The position numbers and the translations under genes are program-made. A stretch of DNA of 64,000 nt from positions 930,001 through 994,000 of the forward strand of contig OZ004598.1 of assembly GCA_963924555.1 (NCBI GenBank), in the 5' to 3' direction. The notes under the pieces were generated by a model. It was not told where the DNA came from and searched no databases. It saw only the letters and a list, made by a program, of their open reading frames with translations. Below, one piece after another: positions 10,298-22,754 of the stretch (position 1 is its first letter; every line of letters starts with the position of its first letter). This DNA is from Crambe crambe (lineage: Eukaryota; Porifera; Demospongiae; Poecilosclerida; Crambeidae).

Positions 10298-12501
10298 TCA
10301 AGAGTGAGTACCATATGCTTCATTCTCCTTTAGTTGAAAGGTGTGGCCTTTTCGTTCCCCAACTTCCATGTATGTGGGATCATTACCACCTCTCACAGCC
10401 ACACCTCCCTCATCCCTGCCCATCTGCTCATACACCTGCTCCCCCTCTGTGATTCCTGTACCAGTTCTTCCAGGTCTGGACTTTAGTTGATACTTGCAGA
10501 CAACAACCTGCACCACCACAAAGATGACTGTGGCCAGTAGAGCTGTGAGGATGGCTGTGAGGACAACTGACAAGATGGTGTTGGTACATGTGTGTGCTTC
10601 AATTGTGAAATCTAAAAGGAAATGATGAAGACATAATACTTCAGTATATCTTCAGTATAATTTGCTGCATTATGCATTAAGAGGTTTAGTTCCACTTTCT
10701 CATACACTATGTATGCATAGTCACAATCTAACCTTACCTGTCATGGTGGGTGTATCAGGTGCTGTTGTGAGTGGAGTGAGGGTGATATTAGAGGCATAAA
10801 AGGTCATCTCAGCAAGGTGCACCCAGTCAGAGTTTGGATGAAGGACGAATTGTAGAGTAAGTACTGGTAGAGAAACTGTGGCTGATATCAACACTCTCAC
10901 AAGGGAGTCACAGGAAGTGTTGGAACCAACAGTGATAGTTTGAAAAGTTTTTAAGGGTTGACCTCGAGCAATGGCCCCTGAGAGGTGGATATCAGTAGAT
11001 GCTATCCCCCACTGTGGACAGTTGAACATCACCACCTCAACTCTCTCTACTCTGTCATAGCCTGGTGTACCAGTGAAGTCAAATGTGACATTAGTGGAAA
11101 TATTTACTCTTCGTATTGTGAGTAGTTGACTTGCCCACATGTCACCATCTAGTCCAGTGAGTGTAGGAACATGTCCATCAAACAGGACACTGGAGTTTGG
11201 TTGTTGACATATTGTCTGTGTGTCATAATACGTTCCTCTAGAACAGCTGCCAGTGGGAGATGATCCATTCACTGATGTACCAGTAGGATATGTGTAGTGT
11301 TCAGGAGAAACTGTAAAGAGAAGATAAAGGCATGATCATAAGTATAGACAACAAAGATTTTGTATGATGTCACTTCCTGCCTCAACTTCCCTTCCACATG
11401 ACAAGTTCTATAGTATAGATAGAAAAGTAGTACCAATATCAGATTATTCGCATAAAGATGTTGTTTTATTGTGTAGCTATGGCTACCACTGTTCATCTGT
11501 GCATGGTGCATTACATATAGCAATATGTAGTAAATGCAGCAGAGCCTGCAATACTTCATAGACTTTATAACTCTTGCCATGCAGTTGATATCACGTCTGT
11601 GCATACTTTAGCCAAGCCATGCCCATGCATATGCATGGCATGCAGAATTTCAGGAATCTCTGTGCATAGGGAAATCTCTATGACTGGTGTACCTGGTGCT
11701 GTTATCGCTGGTGCTGTTATCACTGATGGTGTTGTCACTGGTGCTGTTGTCACAGGTGGTGGTGGAGTGAGGATGACATTTGGTGGACAGGTGGAATTTC
11801 TGGTATTAAAGGTCACCTCAGCAAGGTGCACCCACTCAGAGTCCTGATCAAGGAAGAATTGTAGACCAATTACTGGTCGAGAAACTGGGGCTGATAAACA
11901 CACTCTCACAAGAGACTCGCAGGAGGTGAGGGAACTAACAGAGGTTACATCAAGAACAATAAAATGTTGACCTCTAGCAGTGGCCCCATTGAGTTCGATA
12001 GTAGTAGTTCCTATCCCCCACTGTGGACAGTTGAACATCACCACCTCAACTCTCTCTACTCTGTCATAGCCTGGTGTATCAGTGAAGTCAAAGTAGACAG
12101 TAGTCGATCGCGTTGTTTGTATTGTGAGTAGTTGACTTGCCCACATGTCACCATCTAGTCCAGTGAGTGTGGGGACACGCCCATCAAACAAAACGCTGGA
12201 GGTTGGTTGCAGACAGGCTGTCTGTGTGTCATCCATACTAACATTAGAACAGTTTCCAGTAGGAGATGATCCATTCACTGCTGTACCAGTGAGAAATGTG
12301 TAACGTTCAGGATTCACTGTAAGTGAATATTGATGGATTAGTATACTTGCTAATAATCATAACTTCATACCTTGAGAGGAAACAAGGTGAAGGAAAGTGC
12401 TCAGAAGGAGTGCAACAATGGCATTACATCCCTACAACATAATGTAAGATCGAAATTTAAGCTTCGTATATCAAGGCTTTGCAATAACTCACCTCTGACA
12501 T
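10298..12501 (-). CDS. Receptor array unit 4: two-ectodomain type I membrane protein, best intact copy
   Basis: Exons are 12493-12501, 12371-12431, 11693-12316, 10738-11310 and 10298-10611. The sum is 1581 bases, or 526 aa, with no stop. A signal peptide (residues 4-23) precedes ectodomain 1 (about 24-200, six Cys) and a Thr/Pro stalk. Ectodomain 2 (about 232-410) lacks one of the Cys. A membrane helix and a tail with VYEQM, TYMEV and NEAYGTHS follow. The two ectodomains share a block starting VLFDG, a TPGYDRVERVEVVMFNCPQWG-type core (quoted in part) and WVHLAE. Every internal exon begins and ends in phase 1. A three-base deletion just before the helix, relative to the other units, keeps frame. 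No enzyme motif is present. I do not recognise the family; a sponge-specific adhesion or recognition receptor is the most likely reading. Confidence 0.78.
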
Positions 12502-13679
12502 GATTTATTCATATAAAAGTTGTGCTTAAAAGTTAGCTAGTCCTGTAGACACTAATCAGAAACTGCATAAGTATATTGCCTACGCATGGTAATTGCCTCA
12601 TACAGTTTACTCATGTGACTGTTACCACTAAGACTAAGATAGAATAAACTGAATAATGCACTAGTGTTTATATGTTGTTAACAAGTGCTCAATGTATAAT
12701 ATGTATAGGGTACAATATAGTCATGCATCAGTAGATAGTCATGCATTTTCTATGTCAACATAGAAAATTGCTTATGCATGTTTATTTTAAGATGTAGATA
12801 CACACCATGCAAGTGTACTTAAGTTATTTATCAGGACTCTATGTAGGGTTAGTCCAGAATGAAAGTGAACAATACAAACTATAGCTCTCTGTATCTCTTC
12901 TATTCTTGCTATAGGCACGATTAAACTGCTTACATCTGGAAAATAATATAGACTCCTCTAGAACAGCATCGACAATCAGCACCAGCCGCCGTCTGATTCG
13001 TTCATCATCATCATCAAATTCATCTTCTTAGCAGGCTGTAACTTCATGATCCTTTCACATATGACAATCAAATTCATATCAACTTGTATAGTTATAACCA
13101 CATAATTATTGTGTTTTATCATCGTTATCTACACAGTTTTCTTCCAAAATAATCACTCATATTGAACGAATAAATGATTATAAAATGACATCATTTGTGC
13201 ACATGTCTGTCACTATCGCGGCCAGATATAAAGCTATTTGAAGTAAGTAAAGGTCATATAAAAGTAAACAAACGAGTGAAGGGGGAAATAAATAAAAAGG
13301 TTAGTCTGTACTTTCCAAACATCAAAATTATGTTGCTTTTTTACACTGATGTATGAACACTTTGTGGGAGGCAGTGATATAGGGATTATTATTGGAGGCA
13401 GCATAATTTTGACATTTTTTCACAGAAACTGCTATAGGTAAAAGTACTATATGGCCTTTTTATTCACATAAATTTTTTTCCCCTTCATAAGGTTTAGATG
13501 GGATCTTAAAGTCTTTAAATAGATGCATGCGTGTTGATATTATGTGTACATATAACAATACTGAATGTGTTTACAGTGAACTCTAGTTTCATGGTTGATG
13601 AACAGTTTGTTAAACAGTGACTTTCTATTGTTATACGACTGGATGAACTAATGTACTTATAGTCTTCCAATTATGCAAT
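12502..13679. repeat. Spacer between units 4 and 5 with second copy of the dispersed repeat
   Basis: Bases 12833-13490 align along their length with 9427-10135, including the CATCATCATCA tract and the closing CTTTTTATT segment. The conserved array 3' flank follows (13570-13679). Nothing coding was seen. Confidence 0.55.
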
Positions 13680-14720
13680 TCAAGAGTGAGTACCATATGC
13701 TTCATTCTCCTTTAGTTGAAAGGTGTGGCCTTTTCGTTCCCCAACTTCCATGTACATTGGATCAGTACCACCTCTCATAGCCACACCTCCCTCATCCATG
13801 CCCATCTGCTCGTACACCTGCCTCCCCTCTGAGACTCCTGTCCCAGTTCCTCCAGGTCTGGACTTTAGTTGGTACTTGCAGACAACAACCAGCACTGCCA
13901 CAAAGATGACTGTGGCTAGTAGAGCTGTGAGGATGGCTGTGAGGACAACTGACAAGATGGTAGTGTTGGTACATGTGCGTGCTTCAATTGTGAAATCTAA
14001 AAGGAAATGAAGAAGACGTAATACTTCAGTATATTCAGTATAGTTTGTTGCATTATGTATTAAGAAGTTTAGTTCCACTTTCTCATACACTATGTATACA
14101 TAGTCACAATCTAACCTTACCTGTCATAGTGGTTGTATCAGGTGCTGTAGTGAGTGGAGTGAGGGTGATATTAGAGGCATAAAAGGTCACCTCAGCAAAG
14201 TGCACCCAGTCAGAGTTTGGAAGAAGGATGAACTGTAGAGCAAGTACTGATAGAGAAACTGTGGCTGATATCAACACTCTCACAAGGGAGTCACAGGAAG
14301 TGTTGGAACGAACACTGATTGTTTGAAACGTTTTTAAGGGTTGACCTTGAGCAATGGCCCCTGAGAGGATGATATCAGTAGTTGCTATCCCCCACTGTGG
14401 ACAGTTGAACATCACCACCTCAACTCTCTCTACTCTGTCATAGCCTGGTGTATCAGCGAAGTTGAAGATGATAGTAATATTGGGATCCATTGTGTTTATT
14501 GTGAGTAGTTGACTTGCCCACATGTCACCATCTAGTCTAGTGAGGGTTGGGACATGCCCATCAAACAGGACACTGGAGTTTGGTTGTTGACAGGTTGTCT
14601 GTGTGTCATAATATGTTCCTCTAGAACAACTACCAGTGGGAGATGATCCATTCACTGATGTACCAGTAGGAAATGTGTAGTGTTCAGGAGAAACTGCAAA
14701 GGAAGATGAAAATATTAGCA

Positions 14721-15167
14721 CAAGTGAATGCAAAAAATTTCTTCGAAATAAAAATGTGAAGTAGGGATGCTATTATAACTGCAGCTTCATTATGAAAACC
14801 AAGTACTGCAGCATCGAAGCAGTATGGCCCAAAAATCTAGCTGGAATATGTATTATAACTGCATGCAAGAGAGTGAATTTAGTGAAGTGACCCTTACCCA
14901 TCATCAAGTACGAGATACTATTCCTACTTCACTCCCTTGGCCCTTGATCATCGGAGTGAAGTAGGAATAGTATCTCGTACTTGATGATGGGTAAGGGTCA
15001 CTTCACTAAATTCACTCTCTTGCATGCAGTTATAATACATATTCCAGCTAGATTTTTGGGCCATACTGCTTCGATGCTGCAGTACTTGGTTTTCATAATG
15101 AAGCTGCAGTTATAATAGCATCCCTACTTCACATTTTTATTTCGAAGAAATTTTTTGCATTCACTTG
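14721..15167. mobile_element. Fold-back MITE with near-perfect arms of about 215 bases
   Basis: It starts CAAGTGAATGCAAAAAATTT and ends with the exact complement, AAATTTTTTGCATTCACTTG. The arms pair almost perfectly around a centre near 14945, so it looks recently formed. It shares its outer 60 bases (including AAGTAGGGAT) with 16217-16479 but has a different interior. Confidence 0.85.
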
Positions 15168-15569
15168 TTTGCATTCTTTTTCTTTGTGATTATGAAAATT
15201 GATAGACACTAAAGGCTTCCTTGATTGAACTAAATTTATTTAATGATCAGTATTTCATTCTGTTCAGGGAGGAGAGTTTGAAGGATGATCATCTGCAGTG
15301 TAATGGAGTACTGAAAGGAGTGAACATTTTAAAAAGTGAACAGCATTAGCTAATTGTTACATATGTGATCACTGAAATAATTATTGAGATGGTACGTATG
15401 TCTTGCTTGAGGGAGGAGTATGGGGAGTTTATGCATTTGGTGTAGTGATCATAATAGTGGATGCCATCAAATGGCCACATCCTGTGCAGGTGTTATATGA
15501 GGAGAACTGCTATTAATTGCCCCACCCCTTTTATGAGGTAATATCGCGAAGATTTTTTTCATACGAGGC

Positions 15570-17137
15570 TGCAGCACATTATAGATAGCCCAGCTAGATT
15601 TTAGGCTATCCCTACTTAACCTTTTTATTTGAAGAAATTTTTTACGCTCACTTGTTTCTATCCTTTTTTCTTAGTGCTTGAAGTTGAATGAGGGAGGCTA
15701 CAGTACAGTACTATACAAAGCCAGCTCTACATAAACCTCTTTTGTAGGTACATACAGTGTCTCTGGTTGAAGAATTTGTTTAGCTATTTAAGTTTTGTTG
15801 ATATAAAACTTTACAGCAACAGCAATGTAAATGACATGTACACGGCATGGTGAAGTGAGCTGACTACACTACAGGCAAGTACTGGCTATAATGCTACTAT
15901 AGGATGAGCATCTGTAGTGTAATTCAGCAAGGAGTGACTGGAACATCATCAGATAATGAATGAAGACCTTGGCTATAGCTAAACTTAAGCTTACGTGGCT
16001 CCGCCCATAAGCCCCGCCCCCTTCAAAATGGCGTAGAAAGATTAGCAGCTGTGTTCCGAGTGCTATCGAATAGTGAAGTAGAGCCTTAGTCAAAACTAAT
16101 AGCAAAAGATCAGCCTCTAGGTGCCGCTCTAACAGATGGCCAAAGCAGAATTTTGATGACTATAGCCAGTAAGTCGGTACGTCGATCTTATTATTATTAT
16201 TATTATCCTTATTATTACAAGTGAATGCAAAAAATTTCTTCTAAATAAAAAGGTTAAGTAGGGATAGCTTAAAATCTAGCTGGGCTATATAATGTACTGC
16301 AGCCTCGTATGAAAACAATCCCTACATTTACATCCACTACCTATAGCTAGCTATGGCAGTTGTAAAAGTAGGGATTGTTTTCATACGAGGCTGCAGTACA
16401 TTATAGCTATAGCCCAGCTAGATTTTAAGCTATCCCTACTTAACCTTTTTATTTAGAAGAAATTTTTTGCATTCACTTGTTTCTATCCTTTTTTCTTAGT
16501 GCTTGAAGTTGAATGTAAGTTGTGTATGTAAAGAATTGAGTGGCAGTATTGACTGTCACTTCAACTGAGAGTATGCATGCAGTGATTATTAATTTGACAC
16601 GAGTCTACAGTACAGTACTATACAAAGCCAGCTCTACATAAAACTTATCTTTTTTTTTGTAGGTACATACACAGTCTCTGGTTGAAGAATTTGTTTAGCT
16701 ATTTAAGTTTTGTCTATTATTTAATATAAAACTTTACAGCAACAGCAATGTAGCTTAATGACATGTGCATGGCATGGTGAAGTGAGCTGACTACACTACA
16801 GCCAAGTACTGGCTATAATACTACTATAAGATGAGCATCTGTACTGCAATTCAGCAAGGAGTGACTGGAACATCATCAGATAAGAATAATAGCTAGCTAA
16901 ACGACTAGCTAAGCTTACGTGGCTCCGCCCATAAGCCCCGCCCCCTACCAACGTGCGCTTCAAAATGGCGTCGAAAGATTAGCTAGTGTTCCGAGTGCTC
17001 GAGTAGTGAAGTAGAGCCTTAGTCAAAACTAATAGCAAAAGATCAGCCTCTAGGTGCCGCTCTAACAGATGGCCAAAGCAGAATTTTGATGACTATAGCC
17101 AGTAAGCCGGTACGTCGATCTGATTATTATTATTATT
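15570..17137. repeat. Diverged tandem segmental duplication, about 650-base unit
   Basis: Bases about 15650-16200 and 16480-17137 share a long sequence. It includes CAAAGCCAGCTCTACATAAA, the GC-rich string GGCTCCGCCCATAAGCCCCG, and a (TTA)n tract at the end of each copy. Each copy begins at the right arm of a MITE. The GC-box-like string could act as a promoter element, but nothing else supports that. No open frame of interest was found. Confidence 0.7.
16217..16479. mobile_element. Fold-back MITE of the CAAGTGAATGC family
   Basis: Arms of about 125 bases start CAAGTGAATGCAAAAAATTT and end in its complement. The centre lies around 16345. It lies between the two copies of the segmental duplication, in a (TTA)n tract. 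A scrambled relative is at 19262-19490. Confidence 0.8.
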
Positions 17138-17142
17138 ATTAG

Positions 17143-17632
17143 CTATTATTATTATAAAGAAAAAGAACAAAAGTCAATTTTAGACATCGTTTTTTTCTCA
17201 TGTTAGCGAATGAATTTTTGGTCTTTGAACATTCTCCTCTCTTCTTTGTAGATGTAATAATTCACTGTAGCCTTCTGAGAACCTGTAGAGTAAGGGTAGA
17301 AGAGAAAGAAGAGTTTTTAGTTTATACAGTCTTATGACCTTTGACCCGCCATCCCTACTTAGAGAGTGCTAGCGCACTCTCTGATTATTATTATTATAAA
17401 GAAAAAGAACGAAAAGTCAATTTTAGAACTCGTTTTTTTCTTATGTTGGCGAATGAATTTTTGGCTTTTGAACATTCTCCTCTCTTCTTTGTAGATATAA
17501 TAATTCACTGTAGCCTTCTGAGAACCTGTAGAGTAAGGGTAGAAGAGAAAGAAGAGTTTTTAGTTTATACTGTCCTATGGACTTTGACCTGCCATCCCTA
17601 CTTAGAGAGTGCTACCGCACTCTCTGATAATC
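17143..17632. repeat. Two tandem copies of a 240-base repeat ending in a short hairpin
   Basis: Copies are about 17143-17385 and 17387-17632. Each ends CCATCCCTACTT followed by AGAGAGTGC, a 3-base loop (TAG or TACC-type) and GCACTCTCT. A third copy of the body, without the hairpin, is at 7480-7670. The same terminal hairpin ends unrelated repeats at 49425-49905 and, inverted, at 45926. Confidence 0.75.
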
Positions 17633-18692
17633 ATAAGTAAAGATAACAAAGATTTTGTGTAATGTCACTTTTTGCCTCAACTTCCCTTCCACATGGCAAA
17701 GTTCTACTGTGTAATGCCTATGAAAAGGATAAATGTAGTTCTTTTCTTGTGTAGCTAGCATTGTTCATTTGTGCATGGTGCATTGCCGCAGTGCCTACAA
17801 TACTCCATAACTCTTGCCATGCAGCTGATTTTTTATCTGTGCACCAATATAGAGCCATCATCGAGCAACTGCATGGTGTACCTGGTGCTATTGTCACTGG
17901 TGGTGTTGTCATCAGTGGTGTTGTCACTGTAGCTGGTGGTGTTTAAGGATGATATTTGGTGGACAAGTGTAACCTATGGCGTAAAAGGTCACCTCTGCAA
18001 GATGCACCCATGAGTCAGGGTCGTGGTTAAAGAATTGTAGACGAATTATTGGTCGAGAAACGAAGGCTGATAAACACACTCTCACAAGAGACTCACAGGA
18101 GGTGAAACTAACAGAGGTTAAAGCAAAAGTATTGAAGGATTGACCTCTAGCAGTGGCCCCTTCGGTGATGGTAGTAGATGTTATTCCCCACTGTGGACAG
18201 TTGAGCATCACCACCATTCTCTACCCTGTCATGGCCTGGTGTATCAGTGAAGTCATAGGCAACAGAAGTGAAGGATCGCGTTGTTTGTAATGTGAGTAGT
18301 TGACTTGCCCACATGTCACCATCTAGTCCAGTGAGTGTGGGAACACGCCCATCAAGCAAAACACTGGAGGTTGGTTGCAGACAGGTTGTCCTTGTTTCAG
18401 CCATACTAATATTAGAACATTTTCCAGTAGGAGATGATCCATTCACTGATGTACCAGTGTGAAATGTGTAATATTCAGGATAGACTGTAAGTGAATATTG
18501 ATGGACTAGTATACTTGCTAATAACCATAACTTCATACCTTGAGAGGAGGAGACAAGGTGAAGGAAAGTGCTCAGAAGGAGTGCAACAATGAACTTGCAT
18601 CCCTACAACGTAATGTAAGATGGAAATTTAAGCTTCGTATAGCAAGGCTTTGCAATAACACCTACCAACTATCAATAACTCACCTCTGACAT

Positions 18693-19910
18693 GTTTCATT
18701 CATATAAGAGTTATTCTTAAAAGTTAGCTAGTCCTGTAATTACTAATCAGATTTTCCCCTAGCTGGAAACTGAAAATGATGATACAGTGTTCATAAGCAT
18801 ATTGCCTATGCATGGTAAGTGCCTCGTAGAGTTTACACATGTGACTGTTACCACTAACTAAAGATAGAGTACCACTAAGACAGAAAACAACTGAATAATA
18901 TGTATTTTATGTTATGATATAGCCTTTATATGATGTTGTTGACATGTGCTCAATGTGTATAGGGTACAATACAGTCATGCGCCAAAAGAAATGCATGCAT
19001 TTTCTATGTCAACATAGAAAATTGCTTATGCATGATGTTTTTTTAAGATGTAAGTACACATCATACAAGTGTATGTTAGTTGTTTACCAGAGAGTGCACT
19101 ATGTAGGGTTAGTCCAGAATGAACGCTTCTCATAATTGCAGTGAGCGAGCACAGCGAGCAAGCTGACTCTCAGGTCATGACTCATTGAAATTGTAAATAT
19201 ATATAATTGTGTAAAGTCGAATTATAAGCACGAGGCCCGAGTACACCATGCAGTTGCTCTATTATTAACCTTTTTTATTTAGAAGAAATTTTTTGCACTC
19301 ACTTGTTAGGAAATGTGTAGCTAGACTTGAATTCTTTGACTAGCCATGAAAACAATCCCTACTTTTACAACTGCCATAGTTAGCTATAGGTAGTGGATGT
19401 AAATGTAGGGATTGTTTTCATACGAGGCTGCAGTACATTATACAGCCCATGCAGCTGGATTTTAGGCTATCCTTTCGCACTCACTTGTTAGGAAATGTGT
19501 AGCATTCAGGAGAAACAGTATGTGTTATGTCACTTCCTGCCTCAACCTTCCTTTTACATTCATTAGTGTAAGAAGTGCATTGATTAATGACATAGCTACA
19601 AATGCACTGCAATATGCAGCTATATAATGCATGTGTGCATTTACAGTCATGTACGATCTCTATTCATCTTCTGCATGTATTATAAACTGGTGCACCTAAT
19701 GTTGTTATCACTGGTGCTGTTATTGATGGTGCATGGAGGTGCAGGCAGTAAGTGATACATGGGATCTTGAATTTTCAAATAGTTAAGCCACATATACACC
19801 ACATGCTGACATTGTATGATAATATCTTATTATATAGTATCTTATTATATAGTGAAATGTGACGTAGCTGCATGAACTAATGTACTTATATAGTGTTCTG
19901 AACTTCCGAT
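18693..19910. other. Spacer between units 5 and 6 with degenerate unit remnants and MITE pieces
   Basis: Contains the 5' flank of unit 5, a short piece of the dispersed repeat (about 19085-19130), the left end of the GCAGCGAGCGAGC-type MITE (19138-19200) and a rearranged fold-back MITE (19262-19490). Remnants of receptor exons are at 19486-19520 (start of ectodomain 2) and 19685-19740 (stalk). These suggest a lost array unit. Confidence 0.5.
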
Positions 19911-21388
19911 TTAAGAGTAAGAGTGAGGAGCATATGCTTCATTATCTTTTAGTTGAAAAGGTGAGTCTTTTCGTTCCCCAACATCACCACCTCTCACAGG
20001 CACACCTCCCTCGTCCACATCCATCTGCTCATACACCTGCTCCCCTCCTGCTAAGTTTCCTGTCCCGTTGCTGGGATTTAATTGGTACTTGTGAGGATCA
20101 TATGCTTCATTATCTTTTAGTTGAAAAGGGGAGTCTTTTTGTTCCCCAACATCACCACCTCTCACAGGCACACCTCCCTCGTCCACATCCATCTGCTCAT
20201 ACACCTGCTCCTCTCCTACCAAGTTTCCTGTCCCGTGTGTGGGATTTAGTTGGTACTTGTAGACAGCAACCAGCACTGCAGCAAAGATGACTGTGGCAAG
20301 TAGAGCTGTAAAAACGGCTGTGAGGACAACTGAGACAGCAGCAGTGCTGGTACATGTGCACACTTTAGTAAAGAGATCTAAAAGGAAATGAAGATGATAA
20401 TAAAGAGGTTTAGTTTCTGTTTATATAGTTGTGTGACCGTATCGTAATAATGTTAGTGTATAGAAGTAATGGCATAATTATAGCTAAATGCTATAACTTC
20501 TGTAGCTGAATATGTACACCTATAAAGGCTACACCCATGCAATTGATGCAAGATCTCTATATTCATCTTTTGCATGTATTATACAACTGGTGTACTTGGT
20601 GTTGTTATCACTGATGGTGTTGTTATCACTGGTGGTGTTGTAGGTGGTGGTGGAGTGAGGATGATATTTGGTGGACAGGTGGAACCTCTGGCATAAAAGG
20701 TCACCTCAGCAAGATGTAGCCAGTCAGAGTCCTGGTCAAAGGTGAATTGTAGACCAATTACTGGTCGAGAAGTATTGGCTGATAAACACACTCTCACGAG
20801 GGAGTCACAGGAAGTGATGGAGCTAACGTTGATGAAACCGAACTCTTCACCTCTAGCAGTGGCCCCTGTGAAGCGGATATCAGTAGTTCCTATCCCCCAC
20901 TGTGGACAATTGAACATCACTATCTCTACTCTGTCATAGCCTGGTGTATCAGTGAAGTTAAAGGTGACAGTAGTGAAGGATCGCGTCGTTTGTAATGTGA
21001 GTAGTTGACTTGCCCACATGTCACCGTCTAGTCCAGTGAGTGTGGGGACAAGCCCATCAAACAGGACACTGGAGTTCGGTTACAGACAGGTTATTACTGT
21101 GTTTCCAATGTTTAGTCTAGAACAGTTTCCGGCAGAAGACGATCCATTCACTGATTTATCAATGGGAATTGTAAAGCTTTCAGGATACACTGTATATATT
21201 AACTGATTGTATACAGTTCTGTTGATAATCATTAAAATTATACCTTGAGAGGAGATAAGATGAAGGAGAGTGCTCAAAAGGAGTGCTTCAATGAACTTGC
21301 ATCCCTGCAACAAAAAAATGATAAAGGTGGTCAGCTAGCTATAGGGGCTCTTTAGCTTCAAGCTTTTTCTCACCTTCAACTTCATCAT
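19911..21388 (-). pseudogene. Receptor array unit 6: divergent, duplicated tail, nonsense mutation
   Basis: Exon 1 reads ATGATGAAGTTGAAG (21374-21388), unlike the 9-base exon of other units. The signal exon is about 21243-21303, the single ectodomain 20596-21189 and the membrane/tail exon 19911-20377. The tail contains two tandem copies of a roughly 60-residue segment, each with VYEQM and DNEAY, so YxxM motifs are doubled. The ectodomain exon carries an in-frame TAA at 21080-21082 where other units have CAA (Gln). It therefore cannot give a full protein from this allele; everything after the stop remains open. Recent loss, an allele difference or an assembly error are all possible. Confidence 0.68.
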
Positions 21389-22754
21389 AGCTGTTCTCCC
21401 TTTTACCCAGCTAGCTAGCATATAACTCTAGAGCTTTTTGCTAACTAGTCCAGTATAATAGGCACTTGACGTGTTATTCTATATCAGTCACTATGAAAAT
21501 CTCTTTCTGTTTCCAGGTGAAAAATACAGTGTATTTTTTTTGTGGAATACACAAGGAACAGCAGATTTCATGATATTAATAAGAAACAAGGAAACTTGCC
21601 ATGTATACCTCCTATTTTCATAGTGATTAGCTAATGTGTGTACCATTTATAAAACAAAGTAAGTGTGTTAATTTGTATCATCATGCACACACACACACAC
21701 ACACACACAAAATAAACTGTTTAGATAATAGCAAGATTATGCAGTGTTCATGCAACCTGCATGCATGGATGTCAGTACCCATAACTACAGTGGACCCTCC
21801 ACTAACCAAACCTTCATAAATCTGAATAAACTAGAAAGTGCTCCATTCAAACATTATGCATTCACTAGTCTGGATCTTTCACTAATCTGAATGGGCTCTG
21901 GTCCCAACCGATTAATGGGATTCACTAGCTATTTGTCATAACAGTTGGGAGATTGCATGATTTCTACATCCTGTACAGATATTCTTTATTGATCATGACT
22001 TGTAACTCTGTAACCAATCATACACATGCCCCTTATATTAAACCCTGAACCTTGACCCTTATGTATCAGTGAGAAATGTGTAACATTCAGGATAGACTAA
22101 AAGTACAGTAAATACATGGATAAAAATGATTTGAGTGTGTGTTTGTTTATTTATTTTTTCTAACTGAAACTGATGAACAGTATATGGCTCATGCATGGTA
22201 AGAGCCTCACTATACAATTAAGATAGAATAAACAAGAACAGCATCAAAAGATTGTGGTAGTGTTTATATGATCATGTTCACAATGTTCTTTGTAATTCCT
22301 AGATTTTGTAAGAAATACAGACCTATGAAGACTGTGTCTGAGAAGTATTAATTTTCCTAAATTCAACAATTAAAAAGGAACCAGACAATTATATGACAGT
22401 TATAGTTCCTTCATGCATGTCATTGTGATATCATAGATGGCCATAATGACTCTTACGTGAGTATATGCTGTATCCATACACTGTTATCTGAAGCTACCTT
22501 ATAGGGATTGTTTTGGCTGGATATACAAAACAAAGATTGATCCCATTTCCATCCTTCGTCCCTACCCTTGTTTCCTTACTGTTTTGAGCAATGATCATCC
22601 TTTTTTTTCTTCTTTTTTTTTTCATTTCAAGGAAATGTCTTTTCCTTGTTTAATTTTCCTTTACGAGTGCCAACAGAAATGAGTGATAGATGAATGTACT
22701 GTAGAAATCATGATAATCATGCATGTATGTACAATCATCAAAGTTACATAAAAG
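21389..22754. other. Spacer between units 6 and 7; (CA)n tract and exon remnant
   Basis: Holds a (CA)n microsatellite (21684-21709), a remnant of the ectodomain 1 splice acceptor and first codons (about 22065-22100), and a partial copy of the 7347-type MITE (22500-22655). No gene was seen. Confidence 0.5.

Larger units (their letters stand above)
13680..18692 (-). pseudogene. Receptor array unit 5: ectodomain 1 frameshifted, ectodomain 2 and tail intact
   Basis: Exon 1 (18684-18692), signal exon (18539-18602, one extra codon), ectodomain 2 (14121-14693) and membrane/tail exon (13680-13996) are open with good splice sites. Ectodomain 1 (17882-18484) has a net 5-base loss near 18215, in the codons for the TPGYDR core. 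It has a second disruption near 17945, before the stalk. Because exons are phase 1-1, skipping the damaged exon would join signal exon to ectodomain 2 in frame (963 bases, 320 aa). Whether that happens cannot be told from the sequence. The intron between the two ectodomains has grown to about 3.2 kb through MITE insertion and a segmental duplication (14721-17640). Treat as a pseudogene unless transcripts show skipping. Confidence 0.65.

Noticed and set aside
13723..14010. Plus-strand open frame repeated at 6990 and 13723
   Set aside because: It is the antisense of the conserved receptor membrane/tail exon; recurrence follows from duplication of that exon.
17341..17640. 99-codon plus-strand open frame
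   Set aside because: Lies wholly inside the hairpin-ended tandem repeat and reflects its repeat structure.
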